The translations under genes were made by a program, and so were the position numbers. From Atkinsonella hypoxylon (lineage: Eukaryota > Ascomycota > Sordariomycetes > Hypocreales > Clavicipitaceae): DNA of 64,000 nucleotides. This document shows positions 1 through 11,436 of this stretch, piece after piece (position 1 is the first letter of the stretch; the number at the start of each line of letters is the position of its first letter). A model generated the notes under the pieces. The model was not told the DNA's origin, made no database searches, and saw only the letters and a list, made by a program, of their open reading frames with translations. The stretch covers positions 368,390-432,389 of the forward strand of contig JFHB01000007.1 in assembly GCA_000729835.1 (NCBI GenBank). Reading direction: 5' to 3'.

Positions 1-496
1 CCGACTCGAGAGCAGTGTCGGACTCCGCGGCGGATCGCAGCAGGCCCTCCACAGAGATGATGCAGATTATCATACTGGGAACTGTGATATGCCCGTTTTG
101 CTGGGCTGTGTGATCGTGAGCTAGCAAAACCGCATGATTCTTTGTTTTACATTCTGCGCTCTACTACAAAGAGCTAACACTTATGGGGCAACAAAGGCTT
201 TGACTCGGACAACGAAGGAGAACGGCGAACAATTGTCATCCGCAAGGGTCACTTGTGGAGCCCTGACAGTATGCCCCTTAATCAAGAGGCAATGTCGGCG
301 GAGCTTGAAGTTGGCGATGCTGCCCTTTTTGTCGGTAACGTTCCAACACGCCGGCGGAGCCAAGATCACCAAGTGAGTCTCCACCCATCACGAAAAGTAA
401 TAATACCCTTGAGTGCGACGTCTGACTCCTGGCCTTAACAGAGATGCTGCTTATGAAACCGACGGCATGTTGTTCTTTTGCAAAGGCACCCTATGA
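1..496 (+). pseudogene. Phytanoyl-CoA dioxygenase (PhyH) family relict, left-truncated
   Basis: Pieces of a PhyH-type Fe(II)/2-oxoglutarate dioxygenase can be read on the plus strand, but in shifting frames. Around 37-110 the frame gives LHRDDADYHTG, carrying the H-x-D iron-binding motif, then PVLLGC. A likely intron follows (GTGAGC to about 170). Next comes TKENGE in one frame, and IVIRKGHLWSPD to GDAALFVGN in another. HAGGAKITK follows in the first frame again, then a GTGAGT...ACAG intron, then DGMLFFCKGTL and a TGA at 494-496. The order matches the family, which reads HRDD, KENG, VIPGSHLW, PGDALFF, GGGAN-TK and MFFCKG. At least two frameshifts and a stop where the family normally continues show a dead gene. 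The 5' end lies outside the window. The family identity is from memory of its consensus. Confidence 0.6.
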
Positions 497-561
497 GAGT
501 CATCTGCGGTTTGTGATGACGAAGGAACGGTGAAGAGGTAAGCAACTCAAAGCACGTAAGC

Positions 562-2176
562 TTAGACAGGAAGAACTTGGTGTCCATTCTCCTGGAATTG
601 TTGAGCAAGCGGCCTCCAGTCAGGACCGCAGCCCTGCCAGAAGGCATACAAAAAGCTGAGGATGTCAGCGTGGTTTTTGAATCCAGTGGTTTTTGTAATA
701 TCCATCAGTAGTTTAGCGACGGCCTGTTGTTTCAGAGGATCATTGTGACATTCTGTCCCTGCGATAAAGGCTGGCCACGGCAAATTCTGTGCACATAGCG
801 CAGGGTTCTCCAGCGCACCAAGTTGCTCGAATAATTTGTCAACAGAGGCTCTCCGATCTATGCTTTGATATGCGGCGTTCTCATATGTAGCGTAGCCCAT
901 GCATCGATATGAATATAATACTGCGGTGTGGTGATAGACGTCGACGAGGCGGACAAAGTCACGGCGGACAACGGCTGGCTCAATGCGCAACTTTGCAGCT
1001 GCCAGTAGAGTGGCGCCTCTTGCCTGCTCGAACTGAAGACGAATGATCGTGGCATCCGAGAAAGGCCCTGACCTCAGCCCATCATCGGTGTCTAAGCCAT
1101 GCATTGCGCGTCGAGACAGAAGCGTTACGTGATGGAGCACGGACAGATACTGCGAGAACAGACTGTGTTCTGCCCCCGTGGGTGGCAACACAGTTTCCTC
1201 CACATCCTGCAGATTGAAGGACGTCGTGGCCGCCAGCACGTCGTAGATGGACAATTGGGTGCGGAGAAAGCGGAACAGGCCTCGGTTGCTGCCCTCCTTG
1301 CTCGAAAACACGTTGACAAGTGTCCTCGCAGCCTTTCGGTGACCCTCTGCTGCAGCAATCTGCGAGTTGCTCATTTCGTAGCACGAGATCATGAGAATGG
1401 AGGCCAGCATCCATTCGGCCTCGGCAATATCAGTACGAGAGTTGAGTTCAGAGCCATCCTGCAGCCGACTCGTCATGTCGCACACATGGCGATTGATGAC
1501 TTTAAGACAGGCATCCCTGGCTACCTCTGGAAAACGCGGCATGTCGAGCGAGAACGTTCTTGCGCCGTGATGAGCGGCGATGGCGGCGACAGCAAACTTG
1601 ACGGCCGGTGTGCTGGTGGCCAGCGGCAAAACGCGTCGACGGTAATCGTTTTCCTCCGAGTCGAACCAGACCATGAGTCCCGCCAGATTCTTGTCATAGT
1701 AGTCGATGAACTCCGGCGACGAACGCTGGAGAGCAACATCCAACGGCATGGGCAGAGCGACGCATGGGCGGCCACTTGGCGCTCGCGCAGCTTCCATGAT
1801 CTGACCGGCCGTGAAATCTTCTGCTTCACCCGTGACCGTGATAGTCGACGACCCGCCTTGACCTGGTGGCAGAGGAATCATCTTGCCCTTCAGCTTGCCT
1901 CGTATAGCTACGCCGCCGGCCCATCGCAGTCGCGGACCATACCCAGGACAGTCCAGGCCTCGTTTGACGCATTTTTCGCAAGCTGGTCGTGCCAAATCAC
2001 ATCTGATCCGACGTTTGGTGCAGGTGCTACACCCCTCTGTTTTGGTTGCGCGGTCAGTTGCAGCTTCCAGTCACGTGTCGAAGATTATTCTGCAGTCGAG
2101 CAACGGGAGCAGAAACAAATTTGCCATGCAACTTTTATGAAACGAACGATCGAAACTTACTGCTGCCAGAGGCCAT
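562..2176 (-). CDS. Zn2Cys6 transcription factor with C-terminal regulator domain
   Basis: Two exons, 2176-2161 and 2036-562, encode 496 residues. The first exon is only 16 nt, ATGGCCTCTGGCAGCA, followed by GTAAGT. The 124-nt intron ends in ACAG, and joining restores an N-terminus starting MASGSKGCSTC. This completes a perfect C-x2-C-x6-C-x6-C-x2-C-x6-C zinc cluster (Cys 8, 11, 18, 25, 28, 35), which a model lacking the small exon would break. The remaining ~450 residues look like the Fungal_trans_2 (PF11951) helical domain found in many pathway regulators. It should act in the nucleus as a DNA-binding regulator, but the target is unknown. No biosynthetic cluster surrounds it. The downstream neighbour is only the PhyH relict. 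Confidence 0.85.
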
Positions 2177-3023
2177 CAGAAGAGCGGGAGGCACATGGAC
2201 GCCGTTTGGGGCACAGATAGAAAGTCCTGAAGACTAGCAAGTGCTAAAGTCTGGTGTATTCCTGGGCTGCAGTCGACCTGATATGGCAAGGCTTGTGAAG
2301 AAGACTGCCTGGTTCCGCATGGCTGAAGAATGTTCAAGTTTCAATATATTCCAAGGGATCGCACTCCACTTCCACTCCCCACCCTCATCAGCTGTTCAAA
2401 TGGCGAGCTGGCGAGCCCGTTAGAGTCGGTCTGAGTTCTAGGGCCGCGCAAATCGGCTCAGTCCCGCCCCGGAACAACCGAGATCTCTCCAATCTACGTC
2501 GGGGGGGGAACAGAAATTTGTTGATCTCGTAGAGTATCTGGCGTCAAATCAGCACGCAACCGATGTGTTAACTCAAGTGCTTTTCTCAAAACTCGTAAGA
2601 GATACAGTCTTCCAGAGGCTGAACTTGGCTACGACGCCGCGCATGTATAGTGTCTTTCACCACTTTTAGACCCCAGGCATGATTTCGGGTCAACGGACCA
2701 TTGAAGGACTCCGTAATTCGCTTATTTAATTGTTGTATTTGTCAATATAATTATACTTCTAACCCACAGGGTATACAACCATCGCCAATGTCAAACCCTT
2801 CATAAAAAGTCGTGAGCTCGTAAGCAGTGCAATTAGCACAAAAGTAGAGGCAAAAGAGAAAAACAATAAGCCATCTGTACTCTCGTGATGGTAGTTTTTA
2901 AGGAAAGTCCATTGTACATCCGCCTCCACCTTACATGATTAGGTATATTATGAGTATATGAGGACCCCACAACTCATTTTGACCTCTACAGGCTTGTGGA
3001 AGAGAGAAAAGTAAATCAAGGTT
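2177..3023. other. Intergenic region, no gene seen
   Basis: About 850 bases separate the zinc-cluster gene start from the end of the next minus-strand gene. The stretch at 2690-3000 is AT-rich and probably includes the 3' untranslated region of the 849-residue protein gene. A run of eight G lies near 2503. No coding, RNA gene or repeat signal was recognised. Confidence 0.5.
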
Positions 3024-5766
3024 TCAGCGGATTCGTTTTTGGATATGCACCAGAGTGGCGAACACCGGGCAGCAGTGAACGCTCATCTCATGCTTGCACC
3101 AGGAGCATCGCACAGTCATGGACAGAGCACCTGCGAAACGGCACCTGTCGGCGGCGTTAAGAACGCCTTCGGGATCAGACATGGCTTCATACAAGTTTTT
3201 AGGCATGTCGTGGTAGTGCTTGCAGGAACAGCACTCGACGAAGGTCTTGACAACGGAATCTCGATCCGAAGTCGCAAACTGAGGCGTAGACTTGTGACGG
3301 AGATGGCGGCTGGATGCGGAAGAGACTGCGAGTGCAGGCTTGGGGCTATCTCTATCCGCATCGGAGCTGTTGTCTAGTGAAGTGAAGAAGGCTGAGGGAG
3401 CAAATCGTTGTTTGTGCGTGAGTGCTGGTGCAGCAACGGAAGGTTGTTCCCGGGCTTTTTCAGGACCAGAAGCGGGCGAAGAAGCATTCAAGGATGTTCC
3501 CAAGGACTTTTTCTTGGATGGAATGTTGAGTGGTCGCTCTATGGCAGATTGCTCAAAACTAAAGTCTGTAGCGAGACTGGACTGAGAATTGCACCGTCGA
3601 CGGAGCCCGCGTCTTTGTACTGGAATCTCATTAAAAACAGCCAGGACTCTTTCCGCGGCAGCCTGAATGGGGTCGACTCCTCCCTCGTCCTCGGAATTAT
3701 TTGCACTTTGAATTGGGTAGGTTGTGCTGAAGCGAGCCTTGTTGACCGCTGCGTCTTCTCTGCTGGAGGGCGACGACATTTTGCACTCGGATTGAGGCCG
3801 GGAGGTCGCAGGTGTGCTGACTGCTGAGATGGATTGGAAGTCCTCGGGGCAGGAATCGTCCGAAGAGCTGGTTGGAAGGTGTCCATTGTGGATAGGAGAG
3901 GGCAGACATGGTGAGAATTGACTGGAGGAACTACTTCTTTTCTTACTCCTTTCATCCATCGCTTGCGTACTGTTAGGCCTCACACTCTTATACAGAGGGA
4001 AGGACCTTCGAGTGTATGAATTAGCTTCTTTTGGAGAGGCTTGAGCACCAGCATGTTGCGGGTTCAAGGCTGACACTGGTGGTGCAGCCTCATCCAAGCT
4101 CAATGCTGAACTTCGTTTTGAGCTTCGTCGAGGTGGTTCCGGAGGGGGCGGGGAGGAGGGGGCGGTTTTGTATCCAGCCGTGGCAGTTGAATTGGACGAC
4201 ACAGACTCATTGTTACTGTTGTACTGTGAACGCTTGTTCTCGGGCTGCGTCTTCGGCTCGTCCTCAACCGGGGAAGCTGATAGAATTATTGTAGTAGATG
4301 GGGTCGAAGGACCTGCCGCAAATGCAACGTGGATGGGCTTTGGATGTGAAGAGCTGGCTGATTTGGGCTGATCCCTAAGGCCCTGGACAGCTTGAGGCGA
4401 CTTGGTCTGTTGCTTATACCCGTTTGACTTATCAGTAGGTTGAATGGGCTGTGCTACTTGTTCATCGCCCACGCGCGATTGAGGCGACGAGCACGATTTG
4501 AGGCCAACTTTAGCACGCCACATATCAATTTTGCCGGCGTCAGGAACTGCCGGTGCGGTTGACAGAGTGAGAGATGCTTTTTTCTGATAATTGTTCCCTC
4601 TGGATATTGGCGGGTATCGACGTTGCTGATCTGTCCCACTGGAAGTACCTGGTCTTTGTGGCGGCGGCGGTGATTGTAAAGACCCAGATAATTTTGGCTC
4701 CTGGTTATTTTTGCGAAGAGCAGGGTGAATATTCGATTCGTCTTTGACGGCATTGGTATCCAGGTTTTGTTGCTGAGCGGCATGACGCTGCAGTTCTAGC
4801 TTGATGCCGCCAATGAAAGTTGAATCGTTTCCATGATCCTGAGACCCACGTCGAAACTCAAAGGGAGCTCTGAGCATGGACACAAATGAACCTGATCTGC
4901 TGCGAGCTTTTCGAGCATGTTTAGCATCCTTGCTCGTCCCCTTCTCTGCCGCCCTCTCGCGTCCACGCCCTCTATTAGCCTCCGTCTCGACGGACATCGC
5001 CTGCTGCAGTGATATCGGTGGTGGTGGTTTCTTGGTCAATTTTTTCATACCCTCCTTGGGCTCTCCGCGCTCCTTCTTCTCCATTTTTCTCTCGTTCTTG
5101 CGTCGCTCATATGATTCCCAGCTGGGTGAGTGGCACTGTGCAACTTCTTTTGCAGGAAATTCGAAAGCTACTGCCTTTGTGTACTTTTCATCAGGCGTTG
5201 TTCGAGCCGAGTTGGGTGTATCACGTGGGTCAAAGTCGCGCCCTCTATCCATGAACAAATCCGACCTGCTTATTGTAAGAGGAGGGCGGGTGTTGATTAT
5301 AAGCGGGTGGAGTTTTGGAGGAAGAGACGTATCGCGGCGACTGTCACCCTTGCGCCGATTCGATTTTTGGGCATTGCCCTTTATGCGCCGGGCATAAATG
5401 CTGGAGGGATCCAGAGAAGCCTTGTGGCTTGTTCCGAAGGCGGAAGTCGTTTGAGACTTTAGCTTTGACTGATTCCCAAGTGGGTTGAGTCGTTCAAACT
5501 GTGGGCGGAGCAGGAATGTAAGTCAACGTTATCTTCCAAAGGCTGTCGAATGAGCAAATTGTGCAGGCCAGTACGATACTTGGCAATTTTTTCTTTCGTG
5601 TCTTTTCTTTTCTTTTTCACGCTCAAAAAAAGCAATGACTGTAAAATGAAAATAGCTGAATTAAGAGGGCAAAGTATGGGCTGATTCTTACTCTGTATTG
5701 CTTCTCCAAATCCAACATACGTTGCAGGCTGCTCGAGCGGCCTGACCGCTTCTTAGTATCCGCCAT
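3024..5766 (-). CDS. Conserved fungal protein of unknown function, C-terminal Cys/His cluster
   Basis: Two exons, 5766-5692 and 5498-3024, encode 849 residues. Exon 1 encodes MADTKKRSGRSSSLQRMLD to LEKQYR and ends at a GTAAGA donor. The 193-nt intron ends in CCCACAG and the frame continues FERLNPLGNQSK, phase 0. Most of the protein is low-complexity and probably disordered, rich in Ser, Pro, Lys and Arg, with a lysine/glutamate-rich stretch after residue 150 and PPPP and SPPPPEPPRR segments. The last ~75 residues are different: compact and cysteine-rich, with CCSCKHYHDMP, then DRCRFAG, then CSWCKHEMSVHCC. This resembles a paired zinc-ribbon. I do not recognise a named family. A scaffold or regulatory role is only a guess. 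Starting at an internal codon near 5258 would discard well-formed upstream sequence. Confidence 0.75.
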
Positions 5767-8626
5767 GGCGGGATGTTTTTGGTAGCTGGGCTGTTAGCGA
5801 CGGAGGCCAGCCCAACTAAACCACCCGATTTGCGGCTATGATCGGATGGACCTGCGCCAGGTGGCTTGATAGCCACAAAGTATATTTATTTGACGCTATT
5901 CGCGGGCCACCCGGGGTGAAAATGGAGCAGGCGAATCGAGGCTTTATCGACTGTGGCATTACCAATTAGTCCATATACTCGTAAAGTTTCCCGATGCCAG
6001 ATGGCTGGTCTGCGACAACACGCCCGGATCGGCCGCTTTTTCATGCATCTGCACATACAAAGACAACTTGCCCGCCTGCACTGTGGTGGTTGGCCCCTCG
6101 CTGACTGACAAGGGACACGCAAGACCTCGAGTGGCGGGGTACCAGACAAGAAGCAGATTCAAAATTGCGCAAATGGCTGTCGAAATAAGACGTTTGAAAA
6201 AGTCTAGATGAAGTCCAACGTCGGAAAGGAGGAGGGAAATGGTGATGATGGTATTAAAATGCGGCTTGTTGTGTGTGACGTCGTTGCCAGCTGCAAGGCA
6301 ATAAGCGAGTGAATCTGCCAAGGTTTCGACCAGCTGTGCACAAGTCGGACGATCGAACACCACAGCAAGCAAACGGGGCAAAGGAAAAGAACGAGAGGCA
6401 AGAAAGCAGGAATACATGAGAAAAAGGCCTCGAATGAGATCGTCCACATTATGTATTCAGCCCCAAAAAAACTTATCGGCTGCATCATGGCTAATTGGGA
6501 CCAAGTTGCGTCAGACGTGCAGTAGTAGTTGGGCGCTGCTTTATTTTTGGCCCGGCCTGAAGATCCGGCACGATGGCACGATTGTGAATACGAGAAACCT
6601 CCAGGTTCGGGGGTATCCTGGGGTCAGATGGACCATGGGAGGCGACATGCTACAGAAGTTACAGAAGGGTCACACTGTGCCTGGAGTCTGGACTGTCGTA
6701 CATCAGTTATCAGATGAATTCCTCCGCACAGAGCAAAAAGCACGAGCAAGCATGGGGAATAGGGGCGATAGGGGCGATAGGGGGGAAATAGTAGATCTAA
6801 ATGCACCCAGTGCCATGCATGTTTGACAAAAGATTTGCCCAGTCCGTATGCAATAACATAAATCTTGTGACCCGTTGGCCTCTCCCAAACTGTCAAGGTC
6901 TCGCAGCATCTTCATCTTCATCTGGCGAAAACCTCCGATCGCAGTCGCCGCAATACCCCAGCTCAACTCGGTTGCGCCATGGCTTTACGCACAGACTCCA
7001 TTTCGTGCAGCTGAGCAGCATGACCGCGGCGATTCCTCTTCTCTCACAGGTCAGCCTTGATGCTACTATGTCAAGAGGGACCAGAATCTTTCAGCTTTGA
7101 AGTCGTACAGAAATCCAGATTGTGCTGTCCCCAACCACAGAGCCATCCTGCTGCGGAAATTCAGGCAGGCGCTTACTCCGTAGAAGGAAGCCATCAGGCT
7201 CGCTGCTCCGCATCAGCCAAGACAAATGGCAGAAATGCCGCGCTGTCCAACACGAAGCGCGTTCATGCAGGTTTCCACACCGACCGGCTTGCCTGCCCCC
7301 GCCATTGTGCGCAAATACGAAATGTGGTGGGGCACACAAATCCCCATCAACCAGACTTTACAGTAGCATGCGGCGGACTTTTTAAATCGAGACTTTGTTG
7401 TCGCACAGTTGCAGGCTGCGAGGTCGAAATGAAAGAGTCCCCCCTCCCCCCTCCCCCCGGGGGGTGAGTAGACACCAGCAACCAACCCCCTGCGCAACTC
7501 CCTGACGGGAGATCCGGACTCTACAGCGCCCTGCTGAGTTGCAGGGATGTCTACGTTACTTACCGATAATACGGCACTTCTAGCCCCTTACAGTCTTAGT
7601 GTGGTATAAAGTAACTAGAGAAGCAATCCTACAAATACACCATTGGAGCCTTTTGCCACCAACGAGGTAGGTAGGAAAGGAAAAAAAAAAGAAAAAAAAA
7701 AAGCCACCCCAGTCCCGGTATGAATCGGTCAGGTACCGAGGTAGGGATCCATTTGTCGTCGAATTTCTCGCTTGACATTCGAGGTCACGCTCAGGCCCGG
7801 CGCTGCCGCCAGTGGCAGCAGAGTTGCGGACACATCAAGGTACCTCTAAGTACTAACCGCGATAGTAAGGTTCAAGGTATCTCCTAGTATATCCAAAAAT
7901 TCGTCGGGACTTTTTCATCAAAGTGAGATTTACAAAAAGTAACGATGCGATGAAATCAACATGACGAGAAAAAAAAAAAAAAAAAAAAACCCTGCGAAAA
8001 GCGCGATGCAAATGCTCCCATTTCTGCGAGAATTATTGACGCTCGTTGGCTCGTTGGCTCGTTGGCTCGTTGGCTTGATGGCTTAAACTTGATCCACCCA
8101 CCGTCAGCATCGCATCAAAAATCTGTCGGTTGCCTCGCATTATACCAACCAGTGTGCGACACAACGCAAGCATGACGAGATGGACTGTAGGCACCACCAT
8201 GTATGCGCCAAGCAGCTCTCCTAATAACCGGTACAGCATGATGCCTCTTTGGGTGTCCCGAAGCCGTCAAATCAGGACTTGCGGGCATAGCAGGTACTTC
8301 GATTTCTGTGGGCACCTCACTAGAATAAAAGTCCTGATAATTGCCGAATCCTTCAGTACGCCGAGTTCCTCAATACGGCAAGGACTTGGCAGAATAATGA
8401 TGCATATGCGAACGTTAATCAGCTAAAAAGTTCGTCTAAATTTATGTGCAACCACGTCAGACAATTCAAACAAGGACCTTCCATTGTATACGCTATACTC
8501 CTCATCATGACCCCTTGCAGGCCCATAGGATATAAAAAAGTACGCCACCAGTCCAGGGAACCTGAACCTGGTATAAAGCAAGATGCCACTGAACCCGCTT
8601 CGGCAATGAGTTATTTCGCATTTCCG
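5767..8626. other. Gene-poor region
   Basis: About 2.9 kb without a convincing gene. ORFs up to 162 codons exist on both strands near 5.9-6.9 kb, but they show no domain, no family resemblance and no splice-supported extension. Simple sequence is present: a G-rich repeat of AGGGGCGAT at 6760-6790, C runs at 7440-7460, poly-A tracts near 7679-7702 and 7969-7989, and an 8-bp repeat at 8041-8072. Confidence 0.5.
8041..8072. repeat. Minisatellite, 8-bp unit GCTCGTTG x4
   Basis: Four consecutive perfect copies of GCTCGTTG, followed by a degenerate copy. It lies in non-coding sequence. Confidence 0.9.
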
Positions 8627-10426
8627 CTAAAAACTTTTGAGCCTTTCCACCTCGGATATCTTGGGGCTTATATGCGTCCACAGCTCATCCTGTTCGGTGT
8701 AGTCATGCAATCCCGCTCCGAGCTTGTCGCCTCCAACAGCTACGCATGTGAGAGCCCTCCACACCTGCCTGCACCATGCCTTAAATCGACGGGAAAACTC
8801 GTTCGGAATCTTGAGTCGCACTGCTACCCACTTCTCATCCGGGGCATGATCTTCTCGTAGAGCCTCCCTCGGTTCCGACGGAGCCTCTGCTGTTAAGAGC
8901 AGGTCTTCGTTGACCCAGCTCTGATGCTGGATATGCTCACGTGGCAATGTCAGGCTGAGAAACTCGAGCGAGGTCATCGTGGTTAAGTAACACGCACGAA
9001 GAGGGTTGACCATGGACTTCATGAAGAAAGACATCCACTGAGGATACAGGATGGCGAAGTCGGTCATGGCGAGATGCGTAGAGCCCACAATGGTGAGCAT
9101 CCAACAGAGGGCGCCGGATTCGCGCGCCTCCTGGCAGAAGCCTACGACGCGGTCAAAGTTTTCTTTCCAATGCATAAAAGCCTCTGACGAGATAGCTATG
9201 ATTGGCTTGGACACGATATTCTCGGGATCGTCCCCCCGTAAGGGCGTGCCTTGACCCCACGCATCAAGAATGACTCCTTGCCCCAACCATGTGAGTGATC
9301 GATCGCGGCACAATTGTACAGTCGTGGCGCCTCCAAACGAGTGTCCCATAGCTGTCACCTTGTCTAAGAACATGCTTCCTTTCCAGCTGTCCCACGAGAC
9401 TCCTGTCAGTCCCAAAGAGCTGGAGCCAATGTTTCCCTTCTTTCTCAGATTCAGCTGTGCAACCTCCTCGCCCTTGCCCTCGTTGATCAGGTTCAGAATA
9501 TGGTACGCCTCTTTGATCTCTTCAAGCCGCAGTTCAAGCTGCGCCGTGCGCAGCGTACTGTCAACACCACGTGGGTTATGCGGAGACGTATCTTGGGCGT
9601 TATCTTTCGGAAGGATGTAGTCCATGATATAGTACGAACTAACACCCTTCTGATCTTTTCGCTGCACCTTTTTGTTTTCAGCTCCAGAGTCATGGTCTTC
9701 GTTCCTCGATACGATTTCTGCTGTGCAGGACTCGATTGCAGCTGCATCAACTTTCTCCGGCAGGTTGACAAGTGTCCTCGCGCCGCTTCCGTCTCTGTGC
9801 TCAACCGCAATTACAATGAAGCCAAAACTTGCTAGTTCACCGCAAATCGTGCTGTAGCAAAGTCGAGAGCCTCCAAGCCCATGACTGAATATGATGACTG
9901 GGAAGGTTGGTTTTTCATATGTCACGCGCTCCTTTCCATCATCACCTTTTTTAGAAAAGGGATGTTCCCGTGACGCCTTGTTTAACCAGTATTCGGCCAG
10001 TTTTGCATTTCGATATGCGGGAAGCTTCGTGAACAGCGATGTGCAGGCGAGATAGCCAGTCACTGGAGCTGCGGGAATGTTGAGAAACTTGGCATAGCCT
10101 TTGGACGTGGCTATTCTTGGACCAGGCATCCAGTTCACGCGTCGAAGTTTGTGCACGCCTCCAGCGGCATCGCTTGTTTTCTGCACATCGCAGGGATAGT
10201 ATATTCCCATCAAGACTGTATCCAGACGCAGGACCGGTTTTCCAGAACGCTTCAGATTCGAGACGAGCCCTGGATTACGAACGGGAACTTCAACATCCAT
10301 ATAGCCAACATTGTAAGGGCCTGTGTAGTTGGGAAGTTGATGGAGAAATCGCTCGCGAATGGTCTTGTGTGGAATAATGGCGGACCGTGTTACTGGGGTT
10401 TCAGTGGGCATGGCTGCATGCGCCAT
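8627..10426 (-). CDS. PAF-acetylhydrolase-like serine esterase
   Basis: A single 599-residue ORF starting MAHAAMPTETP. It is an alpha/beta-hydrolase of the platelet-activating-factor acetylhydrolase (isoform II) family, which hydrolyses short or oxidised acyl chains at the sn-2 position of phospholipids. The visible features follow the family. FSHGLGGSR near residue 180 forms the oxyanion-side motif. GHSFGG at 361-366 supplies the nucleophile Ser363. ILDAWG has the acid Asp near 388, and GSTHLAMTDF the catalytic His near 451. There is no signal peptide, so it is probably cytosolic. The insert at about 235-330 is polar, and the C-terminal ~120 residues extend beyond the hydrolase core. The substrate in fungi is not established. 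Confidence 0.88.
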   Translation of the reverse strand: MAHAAMPTETPVTRSAIIPHKTIRERFLHQLPNYTGPYNVGYMDVEVPVRNPGLVSNLKRSGKPVLRLDTVLMGIYYPCDVQKTSDAAGGVHKLRRVNWMPGPRIATSKGYAKFLNIPAAPVTGYLACTSLFTKLPAYRNAKLAEYWLNKASREHPFSKKGDDGKERVTYEKPTFPVIIFSHGLGGSRLCYSTICGELASFGFIVIAVEHRDGSGARTLVNLPEKVDAAAIESCTAEIVSRNEDHDSGAENKKVQRKDQKGVSSYYIMDYILPKDNAQDTSPHNPRGVDSTLRTAQLELRLEEIKEAYHILNLINEGKGEEVAQLNLRKKGNIGSSSLGLTGVSWDSWKGSMFLDKVTAMGHSFGGATTVQLCRDRSLTWLGQGVILDAWGQGTPLRGDDPENIVSKPIIAISSEAFMHWKENFDRVVGFCQEARESGALCWMLTIVGSTHLAMTDFAILYPQWMSFFMKSMVNPLRACYLTTMTSLEFLSLTLPREHIQHQSWVNEDLLLTAEAPSEPREALREDHAPDEKWVAVRLKIPNEFSRRFKAWCRQVWRALTCVAVGGDKLGAGLHDYTEQDELWTHISPKISEVERLKSF

Positions 10427-11436
10427 ATTGACTGACTGACGCTGTGGTAAAGCAATGCGCAGTGTGTAACTGTATCAACGAGTGCACATCACCTAGATGG
10501 TCCTACTTGCTGATCCAGGAGTCAAGAGAATGTACGACATAATGAGTGCCGATGCTTGGAGTGGGAGCATGAAGGGACTTACTTATACACGACAATCGTG
10601 AATTGTGCATCGTGATCTGACGAAAGTGAAAAAGCGTCCCTATGACGTCAACATCGCAGCATCTGTAGGGCCTGGGCCGCCATGTTACACCACAACGCGC
10701 ACACGACCATCAAGCACGCACGGGCTACATCTGAAGTAAGAATGCCATACTATGGATGGGGTCTCGCCTGACCATACCATTAGACTAGCTAAGACTAAGC
10801 TTCTATTCATGAGAATACTATCATTAAAAGGCATATACCTTATTTATATTTATTCTAGAATTCCAATGTCGAAAAAACACTGCCCGGCAGCAAACGTTCG
10901 GCCTGCCCAAAAGGCTAGAGACGGAGTCAGGGGGACCTACCGACGACGATACACACAACACAGAAGCACACAACCTTGCAGGTGCACAGAGCAAGACGAG
11001 AACCTCCTCTGGCAATTTTGCCACTTACCTGATAATTGCTAGTACTTTCGAATCAGTGGATCGGTACGGAGGTGTAGCCTTATGATGGAGAATAAGGCAA
11101 CTTGAACACTGGGTTATTCCGTTGCAAAAGAACAAGGATGCAAAGGAGTAAGAAGACGAAACAGGATGATAGGCGGTTGGTTGATAACTTCGCTTGGCGC
11201 TGGACCATGTCTCTATCCGTGGCCGACTCCGGAGCTATCCCGATTCAAGGCCGCTGAGCGAGCCCGACCGCTAGAAGCCCCCAACCTGGAAAAGCTCAAT
11301 GCTGTCTGTACATGTTCATAAGGGACCAAAAAAGCTAGGAAGGGGAATACTAGTTTGAGTATTTTCCTACTTTCGACTTCTTTATTTTTCTCGTCATCTG
11401 CTAGGTACGGCGCGCTGATGCTATGCCAGTCCTATC
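10427..11436. other. Intergenic region, no gene seen
   Basis: About 1 kb between the esterase start and the end of the broken kinase gene. It includes an AT-rich stretch at 10.79-10.87 kb. No coding or RNA signal was recognised. Confidence 0.5.

Noticed and set aside
1099..2220. 373-codon ORF antisense to the Zn2Cys6 gene
   Set aside because: It mirrors the coding frame of a well-supported gene, has no recognisable domain and has an arginine/histidine-heavy composition typical of antisense translation.
5959..6447. 162-codon minus-strand ORF upstream of the 849-residue protein gene
   Set aside because: No domain or family resemblance. Its composition changes abruptly and a second overlapping ORF is equally long. 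It is more likely leader or spacer DNA.
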